Positions 1 through 8,341 are shown, counted from the stretch's first letter. The stretch is DNA of 29,810 nt from UBA1737 sp964474685 (GCA_964474685.1 CAYYTE010000010.1:1-29810); one strand, 5' to 3'. Notes: generated by a model from the letters alone, not told the origin. Numbers and translations are program-made.

Positions 1-1
1 C

Positions 2-145
2 TCTCCCTTCAATTATTTTGAAACATTACAACATCATGACGAATTACCTCATTTAGTTATCTTTGATGTTAAGCATCTAAAGAATAGTAAAATGATGAAA
101 TTCATAGATTATGATGAGTCTAAAATGAAAAGTTGTGAATTATAA
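2..145 (+). CDS. 3' end of an unrecognised gene (partial)
   Basis: An open frame enters from the left edge and runs 47 codons to a TAA at 143-145. The visible tail is mixed: a hydrophobic strand-like stretch (HLVIFDVKHL) followed by a Lys/Met-rich, charged C terminus ending KSCEL. There is no domain I can name. It is followed within ten bases by a terminator, which supports it being a real gene end. The alternative is chance reading through intergenic DNA; the absence of stops over 144 bases of A+T-rich sequence and the terminator argue against that. Confidence 0.5.
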   Translation, partial: SPFNYFETLQHHDELPHLVIFDVKHLKNSKMMKFIDYDESKMKSCEL

Positions 146-150
146 CAAAA

Positions 151-195
151 ATACCTCACTCTTGAGCTATAAACTCTTGGATGAGGTTTTCTTTT
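151..195. terminator. Bidirectional intrinsic terminator
   Basis: ACCTCA at 153-158 pairs with TGAGGT at 182-187, with a possible inner GAG/CTC pairing. The plus strand is followed by TTTTCTTTT and the minus strand by ATTTTTGTT. It sits between the convergent partial gene (2-145) and queA (248-1273) and could serve both. Confidence 0.6.
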
Positions 196-247
196 GTTCT
201 GATTTAATTTTATCCCTTACGGGTTTGCACTAATTCTACTAAGCATT

Positions 248-1273
248 TTATTTTATAAACATTGCATCCCCAAAGGAAAAGAAACGATATTTTTCTTTAA
301 CAGCTTCCTTATATGCATTTAATATATGTTCTCTACCCGCAAGTGCCGACACTAACATAATTAAAGTTGATTTAGGTAAGTGAAAGTTCGTAATTAAAGC
401 ATCCACTGCTTGAAACTTATAACCGGGATAAATAAATATACCCGTTTCCTCACTCACTTCAATAAATTTATGATACTTTGAATAAATACTCTCGAGAGTT
501 CTAGTAGAGGTGGTTCCCACCGCAATAATCCTTTTCCCATTTGCTTTCGCAATATTTAATCGTTCTGCTGTTTCCTTTGTCATATGATATGCTTCTTTAT
601 GCATATGATGCGCTTCTACATCATCTACAGATACCGGTCGAAAGGTTCCGATTCCAACATGTAAAGTAACATATTCAATTTCCACTTCTTTATCTTTTAA
701 TTCTTGCAACAGTTCCTTTGTGAAATGAAGCCCCGCAGTCGGTGCCGCAGCACTCCCATACTCTTTGGCATATACAGTTTGATAACGAGATCCATCTTGT
801 AACTCCTCATGAATATAAGGAGGAAGGGGCATCGAACCAATTCGGTCTAAAATCTCTAAAAATAAACCATTATAACTCATTTGAAAATGGCGTTCTCCAT
901 CTTCTTCTTCACTTATACAAGTTGCAATCAACTCATCATTGTGAAAGTGAATCTTTGTACCAACGTGTACCCGTCGAGCAGGACGAACAAGTGTATCCCA
1001 ACAATCTTTTGTTTCTTCATGAAGAAGCAACAATTCTACATGAGCGTCCGTTTCTTCTTTAATTCCATAGATTCTTGAAGGAAGCACTTTTGTGTCATTT
1101 AATACTAGTACATCCCCCGCATTAAGCATATTTAATATATCATAAAAATGTTTATGACTGATCCCCCCCGTTTCCTTATCAAGTACTAACAGTCTTGATT
1201 CACTTCTATTCTCAATTGGTGTTTGTGCAATTAATTCTTTTGGTAAATCGTAATCAAAATCTTCTACTTTCAT
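248..1273 (-). CDS. queA: S-adenosylmethionine:tRNA ribosyltransferase-isomerase (epoxyqueuosine synthesis)
   Basis: QueA transfers and isomerises the ribosyl part of S-adenosylmethionine onto preQ1 at tRNA wobble position 34, making epoxyqueuosine in the cytoplasm. The 341-residue protein has the usual family length. It carries the family landmarks DYDLPKELIAQ at the N terminus, VLVLNDTKVLPSR, PLPPYI, the GSAAAPTAGLHFT block and HVGIGTFRPV. I chose the ATG at 1273 over an upstream ATG at 1312, because 1273 has an AGGAAAGAGG-type ribosome binding site and sits one base after the ruvB stop; the longer version would overlap ruvB and add 13 residues unlike the family. It is the second gene of a ruvB-queA unit, a common Firmicute arrangement. 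The epoxide product is reduced by QueH, encoded at the other end of this window. Confidence 0.96.
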   Translation of the reverse strand: MKVEDFDYDLPKELIAQTPIENRSESRLLVLDKETGGISHKHFYDILNMLNAGDVLVLNDTKVLPSRIYGIKEETDAHVELLLLHEETKDCWDTLVRPARRVHVGTKIHFHNDELIATCISEEEDGERHFQMSYNGLFLEILDRIGSMPLPPYIHEELQDGSRYQTVYAKEYGSAAAPTAGLHFTKELLQELKDKEVEIEYVTLHVGIGTFRPVSVDDVEAHHMHKEAYHMTKETAERLNIAKANGKRIIAVGTTSTRTLESIYSKYHKFIEVSEETGIFIYPGYKFQAVDALITNFHLPKSTLIMLVSALAGREHILNAYKEAVKEKYRFFSFGDAMFIK

Positions 1274-1274
1274 T

Positions 1275-2294
1275 TTAAAGTATTCCTCTTTCCTTATATC
1301 CAAGATGTACAAATGCTTTATTTGTCGCTACTCTTCCTCTTGGAGTTCTTATTATATAGCCTTCTTGCAATAAAAATGGTTCATTTACATCTTCTAAAGT
1401 TACAACCTCTTCCGAAATCGAAGCAGCAATTGCCTCAACCCCAGCAGGTCCTCCATGAAAGAGTTCAATTAAACCTTTTAAATATTTTCTATCTGCTAAA
1501 TCTAGGCCACCACAATCGATATCCAGTTTATTTAAAGCATAATTTGTAATCTTTAAATCTATCGACTTTATCCCTTCATATTGAGCAAAGTCTCGAATTC
1601 TTCGAAACAATCGATTGGCAATACGTGGTGTTCCTCTACTTCTTTTTGCGAGTTCTTCAACCGCTTTACCTTGAATATCATATTTTAATATCCTCGAGGT
1701 TCTTAATATAATCTCTCCTATCTCCTTATTATTGTAATATTGCAATTGGTGAACAATACCAAATCGATCTCGTAATGGTGCTGTTAAATCCCCAAAACGA
1801 GTTGTTGCTCCAACTAAAGTAAAAGGAGGTAAATCTAGACGTAAAGTAGATGCTTGTCCATCACGCCCCATAACAATATCTATTGAATAATCTTCCATTG
1901 CTGAATAAAGAATTTCTTCCAAAACTTTTGGCAAACGATGGATTTCATCAATAAATAAAATATCTCCCGGATCCAATGTGGAAAGAATTGAAGCAAGGTC
2001 CCCGGGTCGAGAGAGTGCCGGTCCTGTTGTTACTTTAATATTCGTTGCCATCTCATGAGCAATGATATGAGCGAGGGTTGTTTTACCAAGTCCCGGAGCA
2101 CCAAAAAGCAATACATGGTCTAAACTTTCATGACGGGCGGTTGCGGAAGATATGAAAACTTTTAACATTTCCTTTAATTCATCTTGTCCAATATATTCAT
2201 CAAGCAATTGAGGTCGCAAATATTCATCGGATTGGTCCGTAAAAAGTTCTTGAGTACTCAAAATGTCGTTATCCGCATCATTCTTAGAATTCAT
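1275..2294 (-). CDS. ruvB: Holliday junction branch migration ATPase RuvB
   Basis: RuvB is the hexameric AAA+ motor that, with RuvA, drives branch migration of Holliday junctions. The 339-residue protein shows Walker A GAPGLGKTT (about 65-73), Walker B DILFIDEIHR (111-120), sensor GATT (162-165), an RDRFG arginine-finger region (175-179), and the C-terminal winged helix with the PRGRVAT motif. The ATG at 2294 has an AGAAGG ribosome binding site. queA follows after one base, so the two are cotranscribed. Its partner ruvA is not upstream in the same operon as usual but divergent at 2374, so the two subunits start from back-to-back promoters. Confidence 0.97.
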   Translation of the reverse strand: MNSKNDADNDILSTQELFTDQSDEYLRPQLLDEYIGQDELKEMLKVFISSATARHESLDHVLLFGAPGLGKTTLAHIIAHEMATNIKVTTGPALSRPGDLASILSTLDPGDILFIDEIHRLPKVLEEILYSAMEDYSIDIVMGRDGQASTLRLDLPPFTLVGATTRFGDLTAPLRDRFGIVHQLQYYNNKEIGEIILRTSRILKYDIQGKAVEELAKRSRGTPRIANRLFRRIRDFAQYEGIKSIDLKITNYALNKLDIDCGGLDLADRKYLKGLIELFHGGPAGVEAIAASISEEVVTLEDVNEPFLLQEGYIIRTPRGRVATNKAFVHLGYKERGIL

Positions 2295-2311
2295 TATGAA
2301 ACCTTCTTTCT

Positions 2312-2340
2312 TTGAATTTTTATTTAAATTATGATATAAT
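2312..2340 (+). promoter_or_regulatory. ruvA promoter (overlapping the divergent ruvB start region)
   Basis: TTGAAT at 2312-2317, a 17-base spacer, then TATAAT at 2335-2340 preceded by TGA (extended -10, TG at 2332-2333). The predicted start is near 2347, giving a leader of about 27 bases. On the minus strand the best ruvB -10 candidate (TATCAT, 2331-2336) overlaps this -10, so the two promoters would compete; the minus-strand -35 is weak and that assignment is tentative. Confidence 0.7.
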
Positions 2341-2373
2341 AATTTTATACTATTAAAAATACGGAGGGTATTT

Positions 2374-2943
2374 ATGTTTAATTACATTAAAGGGATAACT
2401 ACAGAAACATTTAAAGACCGCATCACTTTAGAAAATCACGATATCGGTTATGACATTCGGGTAGCAAATCCATCGAGTTTTATAATTGGGGAAATTGTAA
2501 CTGTCTATATTCACTTTCATATGAGAGAAGATTCCGTCGAATTATTTGGTTTTCATTCTAGAGAAGAACAAACGCTTTTTGAAAATTTGATAACAGTCAA
2601 AGGATTAGGTCCAAAAGGAGCGTTATCAATTCTGGAAGGGGCAAAGGAAGATGAAATAACAGCCAAAATTGAAGAGCAAGATGCAAAGTTTTTCTCTCAT
2701 TTCCCAGGGATTGGGCCTAAACTATCACAACAAATCATTCTTGATTTAAAAGGAAAACTAAACTTCTTAAAGATTACAACAAATAAAGAAGACTCTTTAA
2801 AATTAAGACAAATCCAAGATGGATTAAAATCTTTAGGATATTCAAAACAAGAAATACTTTCTGTTACAAATGAAATAGACCTAACAAATAGTGATACCAA
2901 AGACCTAATGCGTACTTGTTTAAAGTGTCTATCGAAACAATAA
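2374..2943 (+). CDS. ruvA: Holliday junction branch migration complex subunit RuvA
   Basis: RuvA binds the four-way junction as a tetramer and loads RuvB. The 189-residue protein has the N-terminal OB-fold (about 1-62, starting MFNYIKG), two helix-hairpin-helix motifs (VKGLGPKGALSIL about 75-87; FPGIGPKLSQQI about 110-121), and a C-terminal domain III (about 145-189) that normally contacts RuvB. The ATG at 2374 has a GGAGGG site five bases upstream. The length is slightly short of the usual 195-205, mainly in the linker before domain III. It is the only gene in the left 16 kb on the plus strand apart from the partial one at the edge, and is transcribed away from ruvB. Confidence 0.95.
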   Translation: MFNYIKGITTETFKDRITLENHDIGYDIRVANPSSFIIGEIVTVYIHFHMREDSVELFGFHSREEQTLFENLITVKGLGPKGALSILEGAKEDEITAKIEEQDAKFFSHFPGIGPKLSQQIILDLKGKLNFLKITTNKEDSLKLRQIQDGLKSLGYSKQEILSVTNEIDLTNSDTKDLMRTCLKCLSKQ

Positions 2944-3051
2944 CGAAAAAATTAACTATTTAAGTATAACATATTTCTAGTAATTAATCTACTAAAAGAC
3001 CAAGTCAATCACCATTATTCAAAATTTAGCAATTATACCGAAATCATGCAT

Positions 3052-3090
3052 AAAAATAGAGGATTCATTAACTGGATCCTCTATTTTTTT
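3052..3090. terminator. Bidirectional intrinsic terminator between ruvA and ffh
   Basis: Perfect 13-base arms 3052-3064 and 3076-3088 with an 11-base loop. T tracts flank it on both strands. It lies about 110 bases after the ruvA stop and abuts the ffh stop codon (3089-3091). The stretch 2944-3051 between ruvA and this hairpin shows no other feature. Confidence 0.85.
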
Positions 3091-4495
3091 AAAATCTAAA
3101 TCCACCCTTATTTTTTCCTTTTCCCTTTTTTGGCCTATTTTGAGGAATGTTCATAGGTGCAGTACCTTTGGATATCTTGTCTGCTTGTTCTTCATCCATA
3201 CCAGCTAGTTGTGTCATTTGTTGCTTCATAGTCTCAAAACGCTTCGTTAATCCATTCACTTCCGGATAGCTACGTCCTGAACCATTTGCAATTCTCATTT
3301 TTCTAGAATAACTCTTACTAACTAAATCCGGATGTTTTCGCTCATCCAAAGTCATCGATTGAATCATTGCTTCTATATATACAAATTGTTTTTCATCAAT
3401 ATCCACATTTTTTAATTTAGAGCCAAGTCCTGGAATTAATCCTAACAAACCTTTAATACTCCCCATTTTTTTAATCATTCTTAACTGCTTTAAGAAATCG
3501 TCATACCCAAATACGCCTTTTTGAAGTTTCTCCGCAAGTTTCATTGCATCCGTTTCATCAATATTCGCAGTAGCTTTTTCAATTAAAGTTACCACATCAC
3601 CCATTCCTAAAATACGTTTTGCCATACGGTCGGGATGGAAGACCTCTAATGCGTCCATTTTTTCGCCAACACCAATAAACTTAATAGGAATTTGGGTCAT
3701 ATAACGAATCGATAAAGCCGCACCACCACGAGTGTCACTATCGAGTTTCGTTAGGATACAACCGGTAACACCTAGTTTTTCATGAAATGCCAACGTTACA
3801 TTTACCGCATCTTGACCAGTCATCGCATCAATTGCAAGCATAATCTCATTCGGATGACTAATCGCTTTGATATCCACAAGTTCTTGCATCAAATCCTCAT
3901 CGATTTGAAGCCGTCCAGCTGTATCAATAATTACCAAGTTACAATTCATTTTCTTAGCATAATCAAGTCCCTCTTTTACGATGTCCTGAGGACGCTCTTT
4001 CGTACCACGTTCAAATACTTCTACTCCGAGTCCTTTTCCTAATTGTACTAATTGATTCACTGCTGCAGGTCGATATACGTCCGCCGCAATCAGTAATGGC
4101 CGAACATTATAGGTCTTTTTTAAATATAGAGCGAGCTTTCCCGCTTGAGTCGTTTTACCACTACCTTGCAAACCACATAGTAAAATTACTGTAGTTCCAT
4201 TAGGATTCATAGCAACCGGAGTTGCTTCTTCTCCCATTAATTTCAATAATTCTTCATGAACAATCTTAATAACTTGATCACCCGGAGTTAAAGATTTCAT
4301 AACCCTTTCACCCAAAGCTTTTTCTTTTATGTCCAAGATGAATTGTTTTACTATTTTATAATTAACATCCGCTTCTAGTAAAGCAATTCGAATCTCTCTC
4401 ATTACTTCATCAATATCATTCTCATTTAATTTCCCCCGACCCGTTAAGCGTCGTAAGGACATTTGTATTTTTTCAGATAAACTTTCTAAAGGCAT
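3089..4495 (-). CDS. ffh: Signal recognition particle protein Ffh
   Basis: Ffh is the GTPase that binds SRP RNA and signal sequences and delivers ribosomes to FtsY at the membrane. The 468-residue protein has the N domain (about 1-90), the G domain with GLQGSGKTT (108-116), DTAGR (191-195) and TKLD (249-252), and the methionine-rich M domain (about 300-440) including RIANGSGRS, part of the RNA-binding helix-loop-helix. The tail is Lys/Gly-rich. It is the last gene of ftsY-ylxM-ffh; only three bases separate it from ylxM. Confidence 0.97.
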   Translation of the reverse strand: MPLESLSEKIQMSLRRLTGRGKLNENDIDEVMREIRIALLEADVNYKIVKQFILDIKEKALGERVMKSLTPGDQVIKIVHEELLKLMGEEATPVAMNPNGTTVILLCGLQGSGKTTQAGKLALYLKKTYNVRPLLIAADVYRPAAVNQLVQLGKGLGVEVFERGTKERPQDIVKEGLDYAKKMNCNLVIIDTAGRLQIDEDLMQELVDIKAISHPNEIMLAIDAMTGQDAVNVTLAFHEKLGVTGCILTKLDSDTRGGAALSIRYMTQIPIKFIGVGEKMDALEVFHPDRMAKRILGMGDVVTLIEKATANIDETDAMKLAEKLQKGVFGYDDFLKQLRMIKKMGSIKGLLGLIPGLGSKLKNVDIDEKQFVYIEAMIQSMTLDERKHPDLVSKSYSRKMRIANGSGRSYPEVNGLTKRFETMKQQMTQLAGMDEEQADKISKGTAPMNIPQNRPKKGKGKNKGGFRF

Positions 4496-4498
4496 ATT

Positions 4499-4822
4499 TT
4501 ACTCCCTTTCTTTTAACTTGGAAAGGATAACTTTCCCAACATCATCGACATGGTCATTTAATTCATCAAGTAATAAATGAGTTTTTATACTATTTTCATA
4601 TAAACAAAGTTTCAATTCATAATCTTCTAATATTTTTAATACTTTTTTTAATGTATCCCATACAGCATTCCTTGAAACAAGTTCCGAATCCGCAATTTCT
4701 CCTAAACTAAAATCAAACAAATAATAACTCTCAAATATTTTTTTTTGATGTTCAGTTAATAAATTCTTATAATAGCCATATAAAGAAATCATTCTTGTTT
4801 TTTCTAACATCGAATCATTCAT
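4499..4822 (-). CDS. ylxM: YlxM/UPF0122 helix-turn-helix protein of the SRP operon
   Basis: This small, all-helical protein (107 residues) has a sigma-70 region-4-like helix-turn-helix (about 40-70, SLGEIADSELVSRNAVWDTLKK). It matches the YlxM family, which in Firmicutes lies between ftsY and ffh and is thought to modulate SRP. The start at 4822 is three bases from the ftsY stop, so translational coupling is likely. DNA or RNA binding by this protein is inferred from the fold only. Confidence 0.9.
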   Translation of the reverse strand: MNDSMLEKTRMISLYGYYKNLLTEHQKKIFESYYLFDFSLGEIADSELVSRNAVWDTLKKVLKILEDYELKLCLYENSIKTHLLLDELNDHVDDVGKVILSKLKERE

Positions 4823-4825
4823 AGT

Positions 4826-5794
4826 TTATTCTCCATCATCAATAAACAAACTACCAATATAATTTTCTAAATCAAAATACTCCAAATCATCCACTTTCTC
4901 ACCAAACCCAACCATTTTAATAGGTAATTTATATTTATCACGAATAGCAAGGACAATTCCACCTTTACTTGTACCATCTAATTTCGTTAATATCACGCCA
5001 GTAATCGGTGTTACTTGTAAAAAAGCTTCCGCTTGGGATAATCCATTTTGTCCGGTTGTTGCGTCAATTACAAGTAAAGTTTCTTGAGGAGCCCCAGGAA
5101 TCACACGAGTAATTACTTTATTCATTTTTTCAAGTTCTTTCATGAGGTTAGTTTTATTTTGTAACCGTCCTGCAGTATCCACTAAAACAACATCATACTT
5201 TTCTTTTAATGCAATATCTAAAGCATCATATATAACACTCGATGGGTCCGTCGCCCCTTTTTTACTAATAACAGTTACATTTAATCGCTTGCCCCATTCA
5301 ATTAATTGATCTACTGCACCCGCACGAAAAGTATCTCCCGCAACCATCATTACTTTCTTCTTTTGAGCAAGTAGTTTATATGCTACTTTCGCAATAGTAG
5401 TGGTCTTCCCCACACCATTCACACCAACAAACAAGAATACACTCACTCCGCCCTTATTAAATGAAAAGTTATTATCTACCATTTCATTTTGTAAATATAG
5501 TTCAAACATCTTATCCACAATGATTGGTTGTAATTCAGAAGCTGATTTACAAGACTTTACTCTTTCATCTTCTTTTAATTCATCAATGAAATTCAAAGTA
5601 GTTTCAACCCCAATATCTGCCATAATAAAAGCATCCGTTAAATCATCAAATAAATCTTCTGTTACACTTGAATAGCCAGTCAATACTTGTTTTAATTTAC
5701 CAAGTAAACCCGTTCTTGTTTTTTTCATTCCTAATTGATATTTCTTCGATTGTGCATCGTTTTTTTTCTTTTTAAACATTTCAAAAAAGCCCAT
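4826..5794 (-). CDS. ftsY: Signal recognition particle receptor FtsY
   Basis: FtsY is the membrane-associated GTPase that docks the SRP-ribosome complex. The 322-residue protein has an amphipathic, Lys-rich N terminus (MGFFEMFKKKKND) likely to touch the membrane, then the N domain (about 25-105) and the G domain with GVNGVGKTT (124-132), DTAGR, and TKLDGTSKGG. The long acidic A domain of enterobacterial FtsY is absent, as in other Firmicutes. It heads ftsY-ylxM-ffh. The leader holds an AGGAGT ribosome binding site and a long A/T-only inverted repeat (5822-5847). Confidence 0.96.
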   Translation of the reverse strand: MGFFEMFKKKKNDAQSKKYQLGMKKTRTGLLGKLKQVLTGYSSVTEDLFDDLTDAFIMADIGVETTLNFIDELKEDERVKSCKSASELQPIIVDKMFELYLQNEMVDNNFSFNKGGVSVFLFVGVNGVGKTTTIAKVAYKLLAQKKKVMMVAGDTFRAGAVDQLIEWGKRLNVTVISKKGATDPSSVIYDALDIALKEKYDVVLVDTAGRLQNKTNLMKELEKMNKVITRVIPGAPQETLLVIDATTGQNGLSQAEAFLQVTPITGVILTKLDGTSKGGIVLAIRDKYKLPIKMVGFGEKVDDLEYFDLENYIGSLFIDDGE

Positions 5795-5821
5795 ATGAAT
5801 ACTCCTAATTTAATAAATAAC

Positions 5822-5847
5822 ATAATAATATTTTATAATATTATTAT
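5822..5847. repeat. A/T-only perfect inverted repeat in the ftsY leader
   Basis: Arms of 11 bases at 5822-5832 and 5837-5847 with a four-base loop, composed only of A and T. It lies between a possible ftsY -10 (TATAAT on the minus strand, 5846-5851, weak -35) and the start codon. It could be a leader hairpin or an operator; A/T-only palindromes also arise by chance in such DNA. Confidence 0.45.
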
Positions 5848-5883
5848 TATACACCATTCCCAACAATTTTAAAAGCAAACAAC

Positions 5884-5981
5884 AAATAAAATGTCAGATG
5901 GGGGGAACCATCTGACAGGAAGGGTTGTGTGTTGTGGGGCAACACACAATGTAGGGGATATGTGTAACTTCATCAGTTACA
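5884..5981 (-). ncRNA. Candidate trans-acting small RNA with three hairpins and C-rich unpaired segments
   Basis: About 97 bases on the minus strand, starting near 5980 and ending in a T tract near 5884. Hairpin 1: 7-base stem (5963-5969 with 5975-5981). Hairpin 2: perfect 10-base stem (5925-5934 with 5940-5949) with a CCCCA loop. Hairpin 3: perfect 10-base stem (5892-5901 with 5908-5917) with a UUCCCC loop, followed by TTTTATTTG, so it is also the terminator. The linkers between stems carry AUCCCCUA and CCCUUCC. All four C-rich segments are unpaired, the layout of Gram-positive sRNAs that bind Shine-Dalgarno sequences through UCCC motifs (RsaE/RoxS, LhrC families). It has a strong promoter of its own. 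It does not contain the conserved SRP RNA apical motif despite lying beside ftsY. The family is not one I recognise. Confidence 0.75.
5888..5917 (-). terminator. Intrinsic terminator of the small RNA candidate
   Basis: Perfect 10-base stem with loop UUCCCC followed on the minus strand by TTTTATTTG. It could also limit read-through from topA into ftsY. Confidence 0.75.
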
Positions 5982-5986
5982 AGAAT

Positions 5987-6015
5987 ATTATAACACATTG
6001 ATTTTTCAAAAGCAA
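5987..6015 (-). promoter_or_regulatory. Promoter of the small RNA candidate
   Basis: Minus strand: TTGCTT (6010-6015), 17-base spacer, TATAAT (5987-5992) with TGT immediately upstream (extended -10). The predicted start is about 5980, exactly at the foot of hairpin 1. The -35 lies in one arm (6008-6016) of a 9-base inverted repeat whose other arm is 6046-6054; that repeat may instead be the topA terminator. Confidence 0.75.
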
Positions 6016-6054
6016 GAGAAAAAGAATAAAATTGATAGTTAAATTCTTGCTTTT
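6008..6054 (-). repeat. Inverted repeat after topA, possible weak terminator
   Basis: AAAAGCAAG at 6008-6016 and its complement at 6046-6054. Read on the minus strand the second arm runs into TTTTGAAAAATC, so it may end topA transcripts, but the loop is long (29 bases). The remainder of 6055-6126 holds nothing else I can support. Confidence 0.35.
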
Positions 6055-6126
6055 TCCTTATTTTTTCCAAAAAGTACTATTTCATTTCAGTTATATTTCA
6101 CATTCATTTTTAGGGGTGTAAATAAG

Positions 6127-8271
6127 TTATAAATCCACCTTTTCAAGTTCTTTTGCTTTCTTTAATTCTTCCCTTTGCTTTTTAAGTAATTCTTTATTAG
6201 AAGCACAATGAAGATTATTACAACGAACTCCATCCTTAGTAGAAATCATTGGACCATGGCATACTTCACACTCTTCACCTGTAGGAAGGCCTGAAAAAGT
6301 TGCACGACATTTAGGAAATCGACTACAAGCATAGAATAATGCCCCCTTCGATCTTCCGCGAGCACTGATTCTTTCTACCACGTCCCCTTCTTTACAAACA
6401 GGGCATTTAATACCTGTTAGTATAAGTTCTTTCTTTGGTGCTTTTTTAATATATTTACAATGAGGGTAACCTGAACATGCGGTAAACTCTCCAAAAGGAC
6501 CTCTTCGGATAAACAACGGTAACCCACAAACAGGGCAAAACTCATCCGTAATCTTTGGATAAATCTTCACCATATTATCCCTAGCATTTTCTAGAAGAGG
6601 AACAAAGGCATCATAAAACTTTTGTAGTTCTTTATACCAAACTGCTTCTCCAACAGCAATCTTATCAAGTGTAGTTTCCATGTTTGCGGTATAAGTGACA
6701 TTAATAATATCATGGAAAAATAGTTCTAATTGGTCGCTAGTTAGAATTCCTTGAGTGGTAGGGATTAATGTTCTTTTATCTAAAGTAACATACGCACGAA
6801 TTTTTAGAGTCTCCATCATAATTGCATATGTAGAAGGTCTGCCAATTCCTAATTCTTCCATTTGACGAATCAAACGTGCTTCGCTATACCTGGCAGGTGG
6901 CTGCGTAAACTTTTGAACTTTATCCAAAGATTTTAGATTCATTATTTCATCAATCTCAAGATTTGGAAGTGATTTTTCATCCTCTGTTTGATCTAAGTTT
7001 GACTCTTGATATATTTTCAAGAATCCATCAAATAATGTCTTTTGACCCGTTAAATTAAATAAGTATCCCGAATTCACTATGTCAACCTTCGTATCTTCAA
7101 TTAAAGCATCCGCCATAAGCGAAGAAACAGCACGACGATAAATAAGAGAATAGATTTTATATTCATCAACGGTTAAATAACTCTTAATGCTCTCTGGTGT
7201 TCTTGAGATATCCGTAGGACGAATACCTTCATGGGCATCTTGGACATTTACAACTTTCTTTGTAGATTTCTTAATTCCTTTATAATAATTTGCTCCATAT
7301 TGCTCAATAATATAATTCTTTGCATTTTCTACAAATTCATCTGATAAACGAATAGAATCGGTTCTCATATAAGTTATTAAACCAACCCGTTCATCTTTTA
7401 ATTGAATACCTTCATATAATTTTTGAGCAATCATCATTACACGTTTCGCATTAAAACTAAACTTAACTCCCGCATCTTGTTGTAAAGTTGAAGTGATAAA
7501 TGGTGGCTTTGCAATTCGAGCACGTTTTTTAGTTCCAATATTCGAAATCTTGTATTCACCAGTATTTAAAACCTTCTCAATTGCGTCTGCTTCTTCACCC
7601 GTTTTAATTTGAATCTTTTCTTTTGGAGTGCCTACAAAATGAGCAACTAATTCAAAGGAATTATCATCTATAGTTTTTAAGAAAGTAGCATCAATTTCCC
7701 AATACTCAACTTTATTAAATGCGTCAATCTCTTTTTCACGATCACAAATGATTTTTAAAACAGCGGATTGAACACGCCCTGCTGACTTAGAACCAATCTT
7801 TTGTTGTAAAAGACTTGATAAACGGAACCCAATAATCCGATCCAAAATTCTTCTAGACTCTTGCGAACGAACCAAATTCATATCAATTTCTCGATCATTC
7901 TTTATAGCATTCGTAACAGCTGTTTTTGTAACTTCATTAAATACTATTCTAGATACTTTTTGCTTTGGTTCATCCAATACCTCAGATAAATGCCAGCTGA
8001 TTGCCTCTCCTTCTCTATCGGGGTCGGTTGCAAGATAAATATGATCTGCTTTTTTAGCAATCTCTTTTAATTTCTCTACAACTTCTTTATGATCTTTTAA
8101 TATAACATATTCCGGCTTGAAGTGATTTTCAATATCTACCCCAAAACCACCTTTTCCTTTTATTGATAAATCACGTATATGACCAACGCTGGCTTCTACT
8201 TGATAATCCTCCCCTAAATAATGTGATATAGTCTTACACTTGGAGGGAGACTCCACGATTAATAACTTCAT
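6127..8271 (-). CDS. topA: DNA topoisomerase I
   Basis: This type IA topoisomerase relaxes negative supercoils by single-strand passage. The 714-residue protein has the N-terminal Toprim domain (LLIVESPSK at 3-11; acidic ATDPDREGEA at 81-90), the catalytic core with active-site Tyr301 in TYMRTDSIRLS, and the EARLIRQMEELGIGRPSTYA block. Three C-terminal zinc ribbons follow (CPVC...C...C from about 580, CPVC...C...C, CEVC...C...C). The ending is Lys/Glu-rich. The ATG at 8271 has an AAAGGA site. It is monocistronic as far as can be seen, with its own consensus promoter. Confidence 0.97.
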   Translation of the reverse strand: MKLLIVESPSKCKTISHYLGEDYQVEASVGHIRDLSIKGKGGFGVDIENHFKPEYVILKDHKEVVEKLKEIAKKADHIYLATDPDREGEAISWHLSEVLDEPKQKVSRIVFNEVTKTAVTNAIKNDREIDMNLVRSQESRRILDRIIGFRLSSLLQQKIGSKSAGRVQSAVLKIICDREKEIDAFNKVEYWEIDATFLKTIDDNSFELVAHFVGTPKEKIQIKTGEEADAIEKVLNTGEYKISNIGTKKRARIAKPPFITSTLQQDAGVKFSFNAKRVMMIAQKLYEGIQLKDERVGLITYMRTDSIRLSDEFVENAKNYIIEQYGANYYKGIKKSTKKVVNVQDAHEGIRPTDISRTPESIKSYLTVDEYKIYSLIYRRAVSSLMADALIEDTKVDIVNSGYLFNLTGQKTLFDGFLKIYQESNLDQTEDEKSLPNLEIDEIMNLKSLDKVQKFTQPPARYSEARLIRQMEELGIGRPSTYAIMMETLKIRAYVTLDKRTLIPTTQGILTSDQLELFFHDIINVTYTANMETTLDKIAVGEAVWYKELQKFYDAFVPLLENARDNMVKIYPKITDEFCPVCGLPLFIRRGPFGEFTACSGYPHCKYIKKAPKKELILTGIKCPVCKEGDVVERISARGRSKGALFYACSRFPKCRATFSGLPTGEECEVCHGPMISTKDGVRCNNLHCASNKELLKKQREELKKAKELEKVDL

Positions 8272-8341
8272 AAATGAATCCTTTCCTTAAGTATACATAT
8301 AATGATATGATAATACATCTTTTTTTCAATAAGTGATTTCA

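Noticed and set aside
742..1062. 106-codon plus-strand frame opposite queA
   Set aside because: It is antisense to a conserved gene and His-rich in a way that mirrors queA codons; no start signal is seen.
5884..5981. SRP (4.5S) RNA as identity of the structured RNA beside ftsY
   Set aside because: There is no GGAA tetraloop with the conserved internal-loop motif; it has three separate hairpins instead of one long one.
5884..5981. CsrA-type sponge read from the plus strand (GGA motifs)
   Set aside because: The promoter and terminator are both on the minus strand, where the unpaired motifs are C-rich; no plus-strand promoter was found.
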